59,098 bases of DNA from Rhodobacterales bacterium HKCCE3408 (lineage in GTDB: Bacteria > Pseudomonadota > Alphaproteobacteria > Rhodobacterales > Rhodobacteraceae), in contig WVSN01000018.1 in the NCBI GenBank assembly GCA_015689705.1, positions 1-59,098 of the forward strand. Reading direction: 5' to 3'. Below, piece by piece: positions 45,165 to 54,260 of this stretch. The translations under genes and the position numbers were made by a program. The notes under the pieces were generated by a model, which searched no databases, was not told the DNA's origin, and was given only the letters and a program-made list of their open reading frames with translations. The stretch's first letter is position 1. Every line of letters begins with the position of its first letter.

Positions 45165-46106
45165 CTACGACGCGAGGCTCTCGGCCGCGGCCTTTACCTC
45201 GTCCGGCGTGCCGACCTGGCGGGTCGCGATCTCGCGGTCGATGCGCCGGACCATGCCGGACAGCGCCTTGCCCGACCCGATCTCCCACGTTTCGGTCACG
45301 CCATGGGCGGCCATCCACAGGACGCTCTCGCGCCAGCGCACGGCGCCGGTCACCTGGTCGACGAGGTTGTTCAGGATGACATGCGGATTGGTCGTCCCGT
45401 GCGCGGCCACGTTAGACACCAGCGGCACGGCCGGGTCGGAGATGTCCACATGGCTCAGCGCCTCGGCCATCGCTTCGGCGGCGGGCGCCATCAGGCTGCA
45501 ATGGAACGGGGCGCTGACCGGCAGAAGGACCGCACGCTTGGCGCCCTGCCCCTTTGCGATCTCGACCGCACGCTCGACCGCGCCGCGATGGCCCGAGACC
45601 ACGACCTGCCCCGGATCATTGTCGTTCGCGGCTTCGCAGACTTCACCCTGCGCGGCGTCAATCGCCACCCGGCGTGCGCCCTCCAGGTCGAGGCCCAGCA
45701 GCGCCGCCATCGCACCGACACCCGGCGCCACCGCCGCCTGCATCGCCTCGCCCCTCAGCCGCAGAAGCCGTGCGGTATCGGCCAGCGTCAGCGCGCCGGC
45801 GGCACAGAGCGCCGAATATTCACCCAGGGAATGTCCCGCGACATAGGCAGCCGCCGTGATCTCCACGCCCTCGGCCTTCAGCGCGGCCATCGCCGCCATC
45901 GAGGTCGCCATCAGCGCCGGCTGCGCGTTGCGGGTGAGCGTCAGTTCCTCGGCCGTGCCGTCCCAGATGAGCGACGACAGGCTTTCGCTCAGCGCGGCGT
46001 CGACCTCGTCGAAGACCGCTTTCGCCTCGGGATAGGCGTCGGCCAGGTCGCGGCCCATGCCGATCGCCTGAGCCCCCTGACCGGGAAACACGAAAGCCAG
46101 ACTCAT
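45165..46106 (-). CDS. fabD: Malonyl-CoA:ACP transacylase FabD
   Basis: The 313-residue acyltransferase has the nucleophile motif GHSLGEYSAL (Ser), the N-terminal FPGQGAQAIGMGRDL and the catalytic His in APFHCSLM. It loads malonate onto ACP. It heads the fab cluster on the minus strand. A small membrane-protein ORF lies 71 bases upstream on the same strand. Confidence 0.95.
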   Translation of the reverse strand: MSLAFVFPGQGAQAIGMGRDLADAYPEAKAVFDEVDAALSESLSSLIWDGTAEELTLTRNAQPALMATSMAAMAALKAEGVEITAAAYVAGHSLGEYSALCAAGALTLADTARLLRLRGEAMQAAVAPGVGAMAALLGLDLEGARRVAIDAAQGEVCEAANDNDPGQVVVSGHRGAVERAVEIAKGQGAKRAVLLPVSAPFHCSLMAPAAEAMAEALSHVDISDPAVPLVSNVAAHGTTNPHVILNNLVDQVTGAVRWRESVLWMAAHGVTETWEIGSGKALSGMVRRIDREIATRQVGTPDEVKAAAESLAS

Positions 46107-46177
46107 GATGATCCCCCCGCACCTGTCCGCCGCGTAGCGTTTCGGTCGGGGCTAAACCATGCCGTCCTGCGGCGCAA

Positions 46178-46330
46178 TCATCTGCTGCGGAAGACGGCGC
46201 CTGCGATGGGGATGCGCCGCTCGAACTCGTGTTTCATGGACACCACCGAATACACCATCACGGCCGCCAGGAACACGATCGCCAGGACGAGAACGGCGCG
46301 GCTAACCACTGCCGCGCCGTCGTCCCGCAT
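46178..46330 (-). CDS. Putative 50-residue single-pass membrane protein
   Basis: A 51-codon frame, too short for standard cutoffs, reads MRDDGAAVVSRA, then a clear hydrophobic helix (AVLVLAIVFLAAVMVYSVV), then a basic, charged tail ending AVFRSR. This looks like a bona fide small membrane protein with positive residues inside. Third codon positions are G/C-rich like the neighbours. The ribosome site (GTGAG) is weak. It lies 71 bases before fabD on the same strand. No family is recognised. Confidence 0.5.
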   Translation of the reverse strand: MRDDGAAVVSRAVLVLAIVFLAAVMVYSVVSMKHEFERRIPIAGAVFRSR

Positions 46331-46526
46331 ACTCACATTACTCGTACGCACACAAACACCACTTACACATTACTACCGGCTGGTCTTTCCGCCCGCCTTA
46401 TGGACATTGATGCCCTCCAAATCGACCCGTAATTGGATCAAGTTGTGATTTACGGCGGAAACACTGTGTCGATTCTGGGATGCACCTGTCTTTTTGGTCA
46501 GGTTTGACCCGTCCGGACGCGGCCTC
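46331..46526. other. Non-coding gap upstream of rpsF
   Basis: This is the largest gene-poor stretch in the window (the whole gap from fabD to rpsF is 555 bases). Apart from the small ORF, the rpsF promoter and the leader hairpin listed separately, it holds only AT-richer sequence (around 46341-46378) that may include a promoter for the minus-strand genes. No RNA gene is visible. Confidence 0.5.
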
Positions 46527-46555
46527 TTGCCGAATCCGCCCTTTCTGCCTATACG
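46527..46555 (+). promoter_or_regulatory. Predicted promoter of the rpsF-rpsR-rplI operon
   Basis: TTGCCG (46527-46532), a 17-base spacer and TATACG (46550-46555) are a good sigma-70 type match. The expected start point is about 100 bases upstream of the rpsF ATG, leaving room for a structured leader. Confidence 0.68.
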
Positions 46556-46562
46556 GCCGCTT

Positions 46563-46614
46563 CTTCCGCCGACATTCGTGACCGGCGTGGCCTCTCGTGA
46601 CCGGGTGGCGGAAG
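46563..46614 (+). promoter_or_regulatory. Leader hairpin upstream of rpsF (candidate S6:S18 autoregulatory element)
   Basis: CTTCCGCC (46563-46570) pairs perfectly with GGCGGAAG (46607-46614), enclosing two copies of TCGTGACCGG (46576-46585 and 46595-46604). A known S6:S18-binding leader exists in front of rpsF in many bacteria; whether this is it cannot be told by eye. Confidence 0.4.
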
Positions 46615-46661
46615 GAATCGCCCGGTCTTTGAAACACGCCCGAGACAGAACAGGAGACAGC

Positions 46662-47015
46662 ATGCCGCTTTACGAGCATGTGATGATCGCGCGTCAGGAC
46701 CTGTCCAACGCGCAGGCCGAAGGGCTGATCGAGCACTTCGGGACCGTCCTCAAGGACAATGGTGGCACCGTCGTCGACACCGAATACTGGGGTGTGAAGA
46801 CGATGGCCTACAAGATCAACAAGAACCGCAAGGGCCACTACGCCTATCTCCGCACCGACGCGCCTGCCCCGGCCGTGCAGGAGATGGAGCGCCTGATGCG
46901 GCTTCATGACGACGTCATGCGGGTGCTGACCGTGAAGGTCGACGCCCACGAAGAGGGCCCGTCGGCCCAGATGCAGAAACGTGACGACCGCGACGGTCGC
47001 CGCGAGCGCCGGTAA
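46662..47015 (+). CDS. rpsF: 30S ribosomal protein S6
   Basis: The 117-residue protein starts [18 protein letters not shown] and shows [19 protein letters not shown] and the charged C-terminal tail ending RDGRRERR, as expected for S6. It binds the central domain of 16S rRNA together with S18. AGGAGACAGC precedes the ATG. rpsR follows after 12 bases. Confidence 0.97.
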   Translation: MPLYEHVMIARQDLSNAQAEGLIEHFGTVLKDNGGTVVDTEYWGVKTMAYKINKNRKGHYAYLRTDAPAPAVQEMERLMRLHDDVMRVLTVKVDAHEEGPSAQMQKRDDRDGRRERR

Positions 47016-47027
47016 GGAGACCAGACC

Positions 47028-47255
47028 ATGGCAGCCAAACCGTTTTTCCGCCGCCGCAAGACCGACCCGTTCGAGGGCCCCGACGCCCCGGCGATCGACT
47101 ACAAGGACACGCGGCTTCTGCAGCGCTACATTTCCGAGCGCGGCAAGATCGTTCCGTCGCGCATCACCGCCGTCGGCGCCAAGAACCAGCGCAAGCTCGC
47201 CCAGGCGATCAAGCGCGCCCGGTTCCTCGCCCTTCTGCCCTACAGCGTGAAGTAA
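47028..47255 (+). CDS. rpsR: 30S ribosomal protein S18
   Basis: The 75-residue basic protein has the S18 core [39 protein letters not shown] and [10 protein letters not shown]. It pairs with S6 in the 30S platform. AAGGAGACCAGACC precedes the ATG. Like some other S18 proteins here it lacks a zinc-binding Cys set, so it is a zinc-independent form. Confidence 0.97.
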   Translation: MAAKPFFRRRKTDPFEGPDAPAIDYKDTRLLQRYISERGKIVPSRITAVGAKNQRKLAQAIKRARFLALLPYSVK

Positions 47256-47266
47256 GGAGACCAGTC

Positions 47267-47911
47267 ATGGACGTGATCCTTCTCGAACGCGTGGCCAAGC
47301 TCGGCCAGATGGGCGAGGTCGTCTCGGTCAAGGACGGCTATGCCCGCAACTACCTCCTGCCGCAGCGCAAGGCGCTGCGCGCGAACGAGGCCAACCTGAA
47401 GGTCTTCGAAGCGCAGAAAGCGCAGCTCGAGGCCCGCAACCTCGAGACGAAGTCCGAAGCCGACTCGCTGGCCGCCAAGCTTGGTGGCGAGCAGTTCGTC
47501 GTGATCCGCTCGGCCTCGGATGCCGGCGCGCTCTACGGCTCGGTCACCACGCGTGACGCCGCCGACGCCGCCGTCGCGGCTGGCTACACGATCGACCGCA
47601 AGCAGGTGCAGATGTCGCGCCCGATCAAGGAACTGGGTCTGCACCCGGTCCAGATCGTCCTCCACCCGGAGGTCGAGATTGAGATCATCCTGAACGTGGC
47701 CCGCTCGCCCGAAGAGGCCGAGCTTCAGGCCTCGGGCAAGTCGATCCAGGAACTGGCCGCCGAGGAAGAGGCCGCGGCCGAATTCGAGATCGCGGAACTG
47801 TTCGACGATATCGGCTCGGCGCAGCTCGACGATCTGGAGGGCGAGACCCCGGACAACCGGACCGAGGCACCCGCATCCGACGAGGCCGGCGAGGACAGCG
47901 ACGAAGACTGA
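47267..47911 (+). CDS. rplI: 50S ribosomal protein L9
   Basis: The 214-residue protein has the L9 N-terminal signature ([21 protein letters not shown]), the long connecting helix with [22 protein letters not shown] and the C-terminal domain with [15 protein letters not shown]. The acidic tail (about 40 residues ending EAGEDSDED) makes it longer than the 150-residue E. coli protein, as commonly seen in alphaproteobacteria. AAGGAGACCAGTC precedes the ATG. Confidence 0.96.
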   Translation: MDVILLERVAKLGQMGEVVSVKDGYARNYLLPQRKALRANEANLKVFEAQKAQLEARNLETKSEADSLAAKLGGEQFVVIRSASDAGALYGSVTTRDAADAAVAAGYTIDRKQVQMSRPIKELGLHPVQIVLHPEVEIEIILNVARSPEEAELQASGKSIQELAAEEEAAAEFEIAELFDDIGSAQLDDLEGETPDNRTEAPASDEAGEDSDED

Positions 47912-47931
47912 TCCCCGCGCCCTGAACGAAC

Positions 47932-47962
47932 AAAGGCCGCACCAACCCGGTGCGGCCTTTTT
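47932..47962. terminator. Rho-independent terminator after rplI
   Basis: A 10-bp perfect stem AGGCCGCACC/GGTGCGGCCT with the loop AACCC is followed by TTTT, and preceded by AAA, so it can act on both strands between the convergent rplI and the secreted-protein gene. Confidence 0.9.
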
Positions 47963-47983
47963 CATTTGTGCGGTTGCCGTGGG

Positions 47984-48568
47984 TCAGCCGCCGAAATCTT
48001 CCTCGGGGCCGCCACCGCCGCCCCCACCGCCGCCGCCGCCACCGCCGGCCGGTGCGCCGCCGCCATCGCCGTCATCGGACGAGAGAGTCGTCGGGCGCGA
48101 CGCGCGGATGACCACCCGCGTCTGGCAGGGCGACCCGTCGCTGCTGCCGACCCAGACACTCAGCGCGCCGTCGGCCTCGATCGGGACCGCGACCTGCGCA
48201 TCCTGCTGGCGGGCATCGTCGCTCCAGTACCAGACCCGGCCGGGCGTATAGACCAGGATTTCCGGGTCGCACCCGCCCTCGGTCAGTGTGCCGACGGACA
48301 GGATGCCGGTGAAATTATCGATGAAATTCAGGGTGATATGGGGTTGCGTGATGTAGAACCCGTCCGCCGCGCCATTGACCGGCTGGACTCCGCCGCAGCC
48401 GCCCGCGTTGGTCGGGCCGCCCCCCGTGGTATTGAAGGCAATCCCTCGGTTGAGCTGTGCCGTATCGACTGGGAAGGTACCGATCCCCGAACTGTTCGGT
48501 GACGGGCAGGCCAGAGCGGCACCGGTGCTTAGACCGAGGGCCGCCGCGGCGAGAAACAGGGCTTTCAT
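47984..48568 (-). CDS. Secreted protein with one PPC-like domain and polyglycine C-terminus
   Basis: The 194-residue protein starts with a signal peptide (KALFLAAAALGLSTGAALAC). The mature part has one domain of the same type as the three repeats in the neighbouring gene: CDPEILVYTPGRVWYWSDDA, then ADGALSVWVGSSDGSPCQTR. The C-terminus is a 13-Gly run and PEEDFGG. The pattern (a strand with CDP-LLV, an acidic D/N loop, then VWVG) resembles bacterial pre-peptidase C-terminal-like beta sandwiches. GGAGGCGCGTC precedes the ATG at 48568. Function unknown; calcium binding at the acidic loop is possible. Confidence 0.72.
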   Translation of the reverse strand: MKALFLAAAALGLSTGAALACPSPNSSGIGTFPVDTAQLNRGIAFNTTGGGPTNAGGCGGVQPVNGAADGFYITQPHITLNFIDNFTGILSVGTLTEGGCDPEILVYTPGRVWYWSDDARQQDAQVAVPIEADGALSVWVGSSDGSPCQTRVVIRASRPTTLSSDDGDGGGAPAGGGGGGGGGGGGGPEEDFGG

Positions 48569-48675
48569 GACGCGCCTCCACACATGAACTCTTGACGCAT
48601 CGTTACCAAGTAATTCGGCGCCGGGCAATTTGTCCCGGCGCCGCCCGATTCTCATGCATGTCCGCCTGTGGCGGG

Positions 48676-50025
48676 TCAGTTATACCAGGTCTCCATTTCG
48701 ACCGACGCCGGGCAGGTGCTTCCGCCGTAGCTGCCGACCCAGACATCGACCCGTCCGTTGAGCGCGAAGGCGCCACGGATATTGATCTCGGGGTTCAGTC
48801 CATTGGTGTCGTCGTTGAAGTACCACTGGCCGTCCGCCGTCCGCACCAGCAGGGTCGGATCGCACTGGCTGTCGACCTGGATCTCGAGCCGGTACTCATC
48901 CATCCCCGACAGGAAGAAGCTGTAGGCCGGGGCGGTGTTGAAGTAGCCGAAGGCGTTCGGGATGCCGCAGCCCGACACGTCGGTCGAGCCACCGGCCATG
49001 ACCTGGTAGGTCTGCGGCGAGTAGAGGAAGCTGCCCGACGCGTTGACCGCCTGCCCCTGAAGCCCGCCGGTCGGGCATCCGCCCGCCGGTTGCGGCTGAG
49101 GCTGCGGTTGCGGTTGCGGCTGCGGGGCCGCGGCGATGAACGTCTCCATGTTCAGCGTCGCCTGGCACGAGCTGCCGCCATAGGTACCGACCCAGACGTC
49201 CAGACGACCGTCGAGGTTGCCCTGAAGGCTGAGCGCCGGGTTCAGGTTGCCGGCGGAGTCGTCGTCGAAATACCAGGTCGTGGTCGGCGTGTTCACCAGC
49301 AGGACCGTGTCGCAGTTGGCTTCCACGTCGATGTCGAGCCGATACTGCTCCATGTTCGACAGGTAGAACGAGTATTGCGGCGCGGTCGGCGCGTAGCCGC
49401 GGCCGTTATAGCCGGCGCAGCCCGACAGATCGGTACCGCCCATCGCCGTCACACCGTAGCGCTGCGGCGTGTAGAGCTGATCGCCGGTCACGTTGACCTG
49501 CGCGCCCTGAACGTTCCAGGTCGGGCAGCCGCCGGCGCCCTGCGGCGGCGGGGCGACCTGGTTCGGCAGCGCCTGCACGACGAGCGTCGCGGGACACGCC
49601 GTGTTGTTGTAGGTGCCGACCCAGACGTCGATCCGTCCGCCGATCTGGCTCGGGCTGGACAGTTCAAGCCGCGGGTCGAGGTTGCCGTTGCTGTCGTCGT
49701 CGAACGCCCAGGTGGTGTCCGCGGTATTCACAAGCAGCGTGGAATCACACTGGCTGTTGACCGAAAGCGCCAGCCGGTAGGTCTCCATCCCGCTGAGGTT
49801 GAAGGTGTAATCCGGTGCCGAGCGGACATAGCCGCGGCCGACGCCGCCCAGTCCGCACCCGCTCAGGTCATATTCGCCGCCGGCCTGAACCCCGAAACTG
49901 CGCGTCTGCGCAAGGTCGTTGCCGGTGAACGAATACGTCGCCCCGCCAAGCTGCCAACTCGGGCATGCCGCGGCGGCGAAAGTCATCGAAATCAGGAAAA
50001 AAATGCTCGCAAGCACGGTGCGCAT
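48676..50025 (-). CDS. Secreted protein with three tandem PPC-like repeats
   Basis: The 449-residue protein has a signal peptide (RTVLASIFFLISMTFAAAAC) and three repeats of about 130-145 residues. Each starts with a Cys-Pro (CPSWQLGG, CPTWNVQG, CPTGGLQG), then has a D-SGCG turn, a YRL...QCD-LLV core, an acidic WxFDDDSNGNL-type loop (NDD in the third) and a GRxDVWVGTYGGSSC strand. Linkers are PPPQGAGG and a PQ repeat. The four Cys per repeat suggest disulfides outside the cytoplasm. It resembles PPC-type beta sandwiches, but the family name is uncertain. GGAGGCCCATC precedes the ATG. Confidence 0.78.
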   Translation of the reverse strand: MRTVLASIFFLISMTFAAAACPSWQLGGATYSFTGNDLAQTRSFGVQAGGEYDLSGCGLGGVGRGYVRSAPDYTFNLSGMETYRLALSVNSQCDSTLLVNTADTTWAFDDDSNGNLDPRLELSSPSQIGGRIDVWVGTYNNTACPATLVVQALPNQVAPPPQGAGGCPTWNVQGAQVNVTGDQLYTPQRYGVTAMGGTDLSGCAGYNGRGYAPTAPQYSFYLSNMEQYRLDIDVEANCDTVLLVNTPTTTWYFDDDSAGNLNPALSLQGNLDGRLDVWVGTYGGSSCQATLNMETFIAAAPQPQPQPQPQPQPAGGCPTGGLQGQAVNASGSFLYSPQTYQVMAGGSTDVSGCGIPNAFGYFNTAPAYSFFLSGMDEYRLEIQVDSQCDPTLLVRTADGQWYFNDDTNGLNPEINIRGAFALNGRVDVWVGSYGGSTCPASVEMETWYN

Positions 50026-50198
50026 GATGGGCCTCCACACTCCGTCAGGTCAGTCGCGCTGTCCGAAGTCGATGGCCGCCCAAGGGGAATAGCACGCTCG
50101 TCCCCGGACGGGACACGGGCGCAACGATAGGCCCGCCGGCGAACTATTCATAGGAAAAGGTGGCGCGTTCTTGGGCAAACTTTGGTCAAATCTGGGCC

Positions 50199-50234
50199 TG
50201 CGGGCCGCGGCGCACCCTGACGCCGCGGCCCGCA
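50199..50234 (-). terminator. GC-rich stem-loop after tig
   Basis: A perfect 14-bp stem (TGCGGGCCGCGGCG/CGCCGCGGCCCGCA) with an 8-base loop lies 8 bases past the tig stop. There is no T run, so termination may be weak or Rho-assisted. Confidence 0.5.
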
Positions 50235-50241
50235 AGTGAGA

Positions 50242-51570
50242 TCAGATTTCGTCTTCCAGCGCCTCGACGGCCTTCTGCAGGTCGTCCTTGGAGACCTTCT
50301 TTTCCGAGGCTCCGGCGGCCTCGACGATGAAGTCGACGACCTTGTCCTCGAAGATCGGCGCGCGAAGCTGCTGCTGCGCGCCGGCATTCTTCTGCACAAA
50401 CTCGAAGAACGCCCGTTCCTGCCCCGGATACTGGCGGGCCTGGGTCATGATCGCCTGGGTCATCTCGGCATCGGTGACCTCGACCTCGTTCTTCTGGCCA
50501 AGCTCGGCCAGCAGGAGCCCGAGGCGCACGCGCCGCTCGGCGAGCTTTTTGTGCTCGTCGGTCGGCTCGATCTCGGGGTGATCGTGGCCGTGATGGTCCG
50601 GGTTGTCCTCGTGCCAGAGCTGGTGCGCGATCTGGTTGGCCTCGGCGTCGACGAGGCTCGGCGGCAGGTCGAACTTCACCTGCTTGTCGAGCTGGTCGAG
50701 AAGCTGGCGCTTCATCACTTGGCGCGCGGCGCCGGAATACTCGGCCTTCAGACGCTCGGCGATCTGGCCTTTCAGTGCCTCGAGGCTCTCGGCCCCGAAC
50801 TTCTTGGCCAGCTCGTCGTCGATCTTGGCCGGCGCAGGCTTTTTCACTTCCTTCACGGTGCAGTCGAAGACCGCTTCCTTGCCGGCCAGATGCGCGGCGC
50901 CGTATTCCTCGGGGAAGGTGACCGTCACGGCCTTCTCCTCGCCCGCCTTCACGCCGACGAGCTGCTCTTCGAAGCCCGGGATGAACGAGCCCGAGCCGAG
51001 CACGAGCGGGTAATCCTCGGCCGAGCCGCCCTCGAACGCTTCGCCGTCCACCTTACCGACGAAATCGAAGACGACCTGGTCGCCGTCGGCGGCCTTGCCC
51101 TTCTTGGTCTCGAAGTTCTGCGCGTTCTCGGCGAGATTGCCGAGCGCCTCGTCGATCTCGGCATCGCCGGCCTCGACGACCATGCGCTCGAGCTTGAGCT
51201 TCTTGTAGTCGATGGACGGGATTTCGGGCAGAGCCTCGTAGCTCAGTTCGACGACGACGTCGTCGCCTTCCTTCCAGTCCTCGTTGACCATCTTCATCTG
51301 CGGCTGCATCGCCGGGCGGTCGCCGGACTCGTCGAGGTGGTTCTGCAGCGCGCCGTCCACGGCCTCCTGCATCGCCTCGCCCAGAAGCCGCGGGCCGAAC
51401 TGCTTCTTCAGCAGCGGCATCGGCACCTTGCCCTTGCGGAAGCCCTTCATCTCGATCTCGGGCTGCGCCTCGGCGAGCTTTTCGTTCACCTTGGAGTCGA
51501 GCTCGGCCCCCGTGATGGTGATCTCGTAGCCGCGCTTGAGGCCGTCGTTCAGCGTTTGGGAAACCTGCAT
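50242..51570 (-). CDS. tig: Trigger factor
   Basis: The 442-residue ribosome-bound chaperone has the N-terminal ribosome-binding motif [12 protein letters not shown], an FKBP-type prolyl isomerase domain at about 155-250 ([39 protein letters not shown]) and the helical C-terminal arm domain. A His-rich insert ([12 protein letters not shown]) lies in the arm, common in alphaproteobacteria. It folds nascent chains and isomerises proline bonds. The start is at 51570, with GGAGAGATGAGAC upstream. Confidence 0.96.
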   Translation of the reverse strand: MQVSQTLNDGLKRGYEITITGAELDSKVNEKLAEAQPEIEMKGFRKGKVPMPLLKKQFGPRLLGEAMQEAVDGALQNHLDESGDRPAMQPQMKMVNEDWKEGDDVVVELSYEALPEIPSIDYKKLKLERMVVEAGDAEIDEALGNLAENAQNFETKKGKAADGDQVVFDFVGKVDGEAFEGGSAEDYPLVLGSGSFIPGFEEQLVGVKAGEEKAVTVTFPEEYGAAHLAGKEAVFDCTVKEVKKPAPAKIDDELAKKFGAESLEALKGQIAERLKAEYSGAARQVMKRQLLDQLDKQVKFDLPPSLVDAEANQIAHQLWHEDNPDHHGHDHPEIEPTDEHKKLAERRVRLGLLLAELGQKNEVEVTDAEMTQAIMTQARQYPGQERAFFEFVQKNAGAQQQLRAPIFEDKVVDFIVEAAGASEKKVSKDDLQKAVEALEDEI

Positions 51571-51746
51571 GTCCGTCTCATCTCTCCGGATCGCGGGCGC
51601 CGGATGCGGCCCGCTGTCGATAAATCCCGCGTCTTCTATGGCCCGTGTTCCGGCCATGCAAGGCGGATTCCGACCCGAAGGACGGGGAATGGGGCGTGAT
51701 ACCGGGACGAGAGCGGGAGGTTCGGCGGCATCGTGCCGGGCTGCGA

Positions 51747-52658
51747 TCACGGCCAGTCGGCGAAGGACCGGGCCGCGTCGCTGTCGGCGCCGCCCCGACG
51801 CGCGGCCATGCGGCGCCGGAACTGCGCCGGCGGCTGGCCGAATTCCTGCCGGATGAACTTGGAGAATTGTGGCGCGTCGACGAAGCCGAGCTGGTCGGCG
51901 ATGGCGGCGATGGGCTGGCCCGACCGGCTGAGCAGAAGCTGCGCCTCGTAGGCCAGCCGTTCGCGGATCAGCGCCTTCGGCGGCTTGCCGAGCGCGCGGC
52001 GGCAGAGATCGTGCAGGCGGTCGGCCGACATGCCCATCGCGGCAGAATAGTTGCGCACCGTCCAGCGCTGCCGGAAATGCGTCTCGAGCAGGAGCCGGAA
52101 CATCTGCAGGTTCCGCATCTCGCTCGGCGCCTGTTCCCCGGCATCCGCCGTTTCACGGAACAGCCGCCAGAGCAGCACGGCGATCACGCGGCATTGCGCC
52201 TCGACCAGCGTGGCCGAACCGGGCCCGCCGCCCGCCGCCTCGCGCAGGATCTGCCGGAAGCACTGGGCGATGTCGTCGCGCACGGCCCGCTCGGTGTGAA
52301 GCCGGGCGGCAACGGGGTGCTGCAGCATCTGCCGCAGGTCGGCCGCCTCGGGCTTGTGGCCGAGCGTGTTGGCCAGCATCTGCTCGGACAGGATCAGCGT
52401 CGCCCCGTCACTGCCGGCGCGCACGCGCAGCCGGTGCCCCGGGCTCCACGGATGCCACAGGATCGCGGGCGCCTCGAGCCAGTCCTCGGGGCGGTCGGGC
52501 AGCACCTGAACGGCCCCCGCCTGAAGGAACACGACGCGCCACAGATGCTCTGGCAGCGGCAGCTGGCTGCCGATGAACCGGTCCTGAAGGCCGGCCGAAA
52601 TGCGCTCGGCCAGGAATTGCGGCGTGCCGGGGCGCCGGGCCGGGGCGGGCTTCAGCAT
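51747..52658 (-). CDS. AraC-family transcriptional regulator
   Basis: The 303-residue regulator has an N-terminal sensor half ([34 protein letters not shown]) and a C-terminal AraC/XylS helix-turn-helix pair: [27 protein letters not shown] and [29 protein letters not shown]. It is divergent from the aldehyde dehydrogenase-ABC transporter operon. Two 21-bp-phased direct repeats lie in the gap next to a -35, so it probably activates that operon in response to its substrate. The start is placed at 52658; a longer frame upstream is a shadow of the dehydrogenase gene. Confidence 0.86.
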   Translation of the reverse strand: MLKPAPARRPGTPQFLAERISAGLQDRFIGSQLPLPEHLWRVVFLQAGAVQVLPDRPEDWLEAPAILWHPWSPGHRLRVRAGSDGATLILSEQMLANTLGHKPEAADLRQMLQHPVAARLHTERAVRDDIAQCFRQILREAAGGGPGSATLVEAQCRVIAVLLWRLFRETADAGEQAPSEMRNLQMFRLLLETHFRQRWTVRNYSAAMGMSADRLHDLCRRALGKPPKALIRERLAYEAQLLLSRSGQPIAAIADQLGFVDAPQFSKFIRQEFGQPPAQFRRRMAARRGGADSDAARSFADWP

Positions 52659-52663
52659 CTCAT

Positions 52664-52703
52664 TTTCCCACGTATCGACAATTCTTTCCCATATATTGAC
52701 ATT
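52664..52703 (+). promoter_or_regulatory. Tandem direct repeats, likely AraC-type operator
   Basis: TTTCCCACGTATCGACAAT (52664-52682) and TTTCCCATATATTGACATT (52685-52703) match at about 14 of 19 positions and are offset by exactly 21 bp, two helical turns, as in AraC-family operators. The second copy contains TTGACA (52696-52701), a -35 for the rightward operon. Confidence 0.7.
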
Positions 52704-52791
52704 CCGGGCCGGTCCAGCGCGCTCTACCTTCTTTGGCCAGCGGGGGAGACGGGCGGACCGGACAGGTTCCCTGCCGCGTGAGGGAGGAGAC

Positions 52792-54237
52792 GTGTTCGAA
52801 GCCGGGCTCATCATCGGTGGCCAGTCGCTTGCCGCATCCGACGGCGCGACCTTCGAACGGCGCGGCCCGGGGGCACCGGATGTCGTGACCCGCGCCGCCG
52901 CCGCCACCGCCGAGGACGCATTGCAGGCGGCCGGCGCAGCCGCGGCCGCCTTCGCCGACTGGTCGGCGCGCCCGCCCGAGGACCGCGCGGCCTTCTTCCC
53001 GAAGATTTCCGAAGCGCTCGCCGCACGCCGCGACGCGATCTGCGCCGCCGCCCGCGACGAGCTTGGCGCCACCCCGTCCTGGATCGATTTCAACATCGAG
53101 GTCGCGCAGGAGATGCTGTCGGAGGCGGCGCGCACGGCCGCGGCGCTCGGCAACCGGCCCGCGGGCACCGATCCCGACGGCCGCCGCCATCTCGTCCGGC
53201 GCGAGCCTGTCGGCGTCGTGCTCGGCATCGCGCCGTGGAACGCGCCGGTCACGCTTGGCGTCCGGGCCGTCGCGGCCCCCATCGCGCTTGGCAATACCGC
53301 GGTGATGAAGGGCTCGGAGCTCTGCCCGCGCACCCATGAGCTTGTCATCGCCTGTTTCGCCGATGCCGGCCTGCCGACCGGCGTCGTCAATTTCCTGACC
53401 AGCGCGCCCGACCAGGCCGACACGATCACCGAGGCGCTGATCGCCCACCCCGCCGTCCGCCGGGTGAACTTCACCGGCTCGACCCGCGTCGGCCGGCTGA
53501 TCGCGATGCAGGCCGCGCGCCACCTGAAACGCTGTGTGCTGGAGCTGTCGGGCAAGGCGCCGGTCATCGTGCTCGAGGATGCCGACCTTGCCGCCGCCGC
53601 GCGGGATGTCGCCTTCGGCGCCTTCTTCAACGCCGGTCAGATCTGCATGTCGACCGACTGCGTGATCGTGCCCGAGTCCATCGCAGATACTTTCGCCGGG
53701 CTGCTCGTCGCCGAGGCCGAGGCCATCGCCCGCCAGACCGCCCCCGATGGCGGACCGTGGCAGGGCAGCCTGATCAGCGCCGAGGCCGGCCAGCGGCTGC
53801 GCGCGCTTCTGGCCGATGCCGAACAATGGGGCGCGCGCATCCTGACCGGCGGCACGATCGACGGCACCGAAATGGCGCCCACCGTGGTCGACGGGGTCAC
53901 CTCGGCCGCGCGGATCTACCGCGAGGAGGTCTTCGGCCCGCTGGTCTCGATGATCCGCGTGACCGGCGAGGACGAGGCGCTGTCCGTCGCCAATGACAGC
54001 GAGTTCGGGCTGTCGGCCGCGATCTTCTCGGCCGATATCGACCGCGCGCTGCGTCTGGCCGAGCGGATCGAGAGCGGCATCTGCCACGTCAACGGGCCGA
54101 CCGTCTCGGACAACCCGGCCATGCCCTTCGGCGGGCTCAAGACCTCGGGCTACGGACGGCTCGGAGGCGACGCGGCCATCGAGGAATTCACCGAGTTGCG
54201 CTGGCTGACCGTCCGGCCCGCGCCACGACAGACATGA
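52792..54237 (+). CDS. Aldehyde dehydrogenase (vanillin/benzaldehyde dehydrogenase-like)
   Basis: The 481-residue NAD(P)-dependent dehydrogenase has the catalytic Cys in FNAGQICMSTD, the catalytic Glu in LELSGKAPVIVLEDAD, GSTRVGRLIAMQAA and EVFGPLVSMIRV. LVRREPVGVVLGIAPWNAPV and the ELCPRTHE segment are like vanillin and salicylaldehyde dehydrogenases, so an aromatic aldehyde is a plausible substrate. The start is a GTG at 52792 (GAGGGAGGAGAC upstream); a longer ORF reading begins inside the araC gap. Its stop overlaps an ATG, and the transporter operon follows, suggesting import and oxidation of one compound. Confidence 0.88.
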   Translation: MFEAGLIIGGQSLAASDGATFERRGPGAPDVVTRAAAATAEDALQAAGAAAAAFADWSARPPEDRAAFFPKISEALAARRDAICAAARDELGATPSWIDFNIEVAQEMLSEAARTAAALGNRPAGTDPDGRRHLVRREPVGVVLGIAPWNAPVTLGVRAVAAPIALGNTAVMKGSELCPRTHELVIACFADAGLPTGVVNFLTSAPDQADTITEALIAHPAVRRVNFTGSTRVGRLIAMQAARHLKRCVLELSGKAPVIVLEDADLAAAARDVAFGAFFNAGQICMSTDCVIVPESIADTFAGLLVAEAEAIARQTAPDGGPWQGSLISAEAGQRLRALLADAEQWGARILTGGTIDGTEMAPTVVDGVTSAARIYREEVFGPLVSMIRVTGEDEALSVANDSEFGLSAAIFSADIDRALRLAERIESGICHVNGPTVSDNPAMPFGGLKTSGYGRLGGDAAIEEFTELRWLTVRPAPRQT

Positions 54238-54260
54238 TCCAGGAGGAGGAGAAAAGTCCC

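Noticed and set aside
48007-48050. GCC/ACC-rich triplet repeat
   Set aside because: It encodes the polyglycine tail of the secreted protein on the minus strand.
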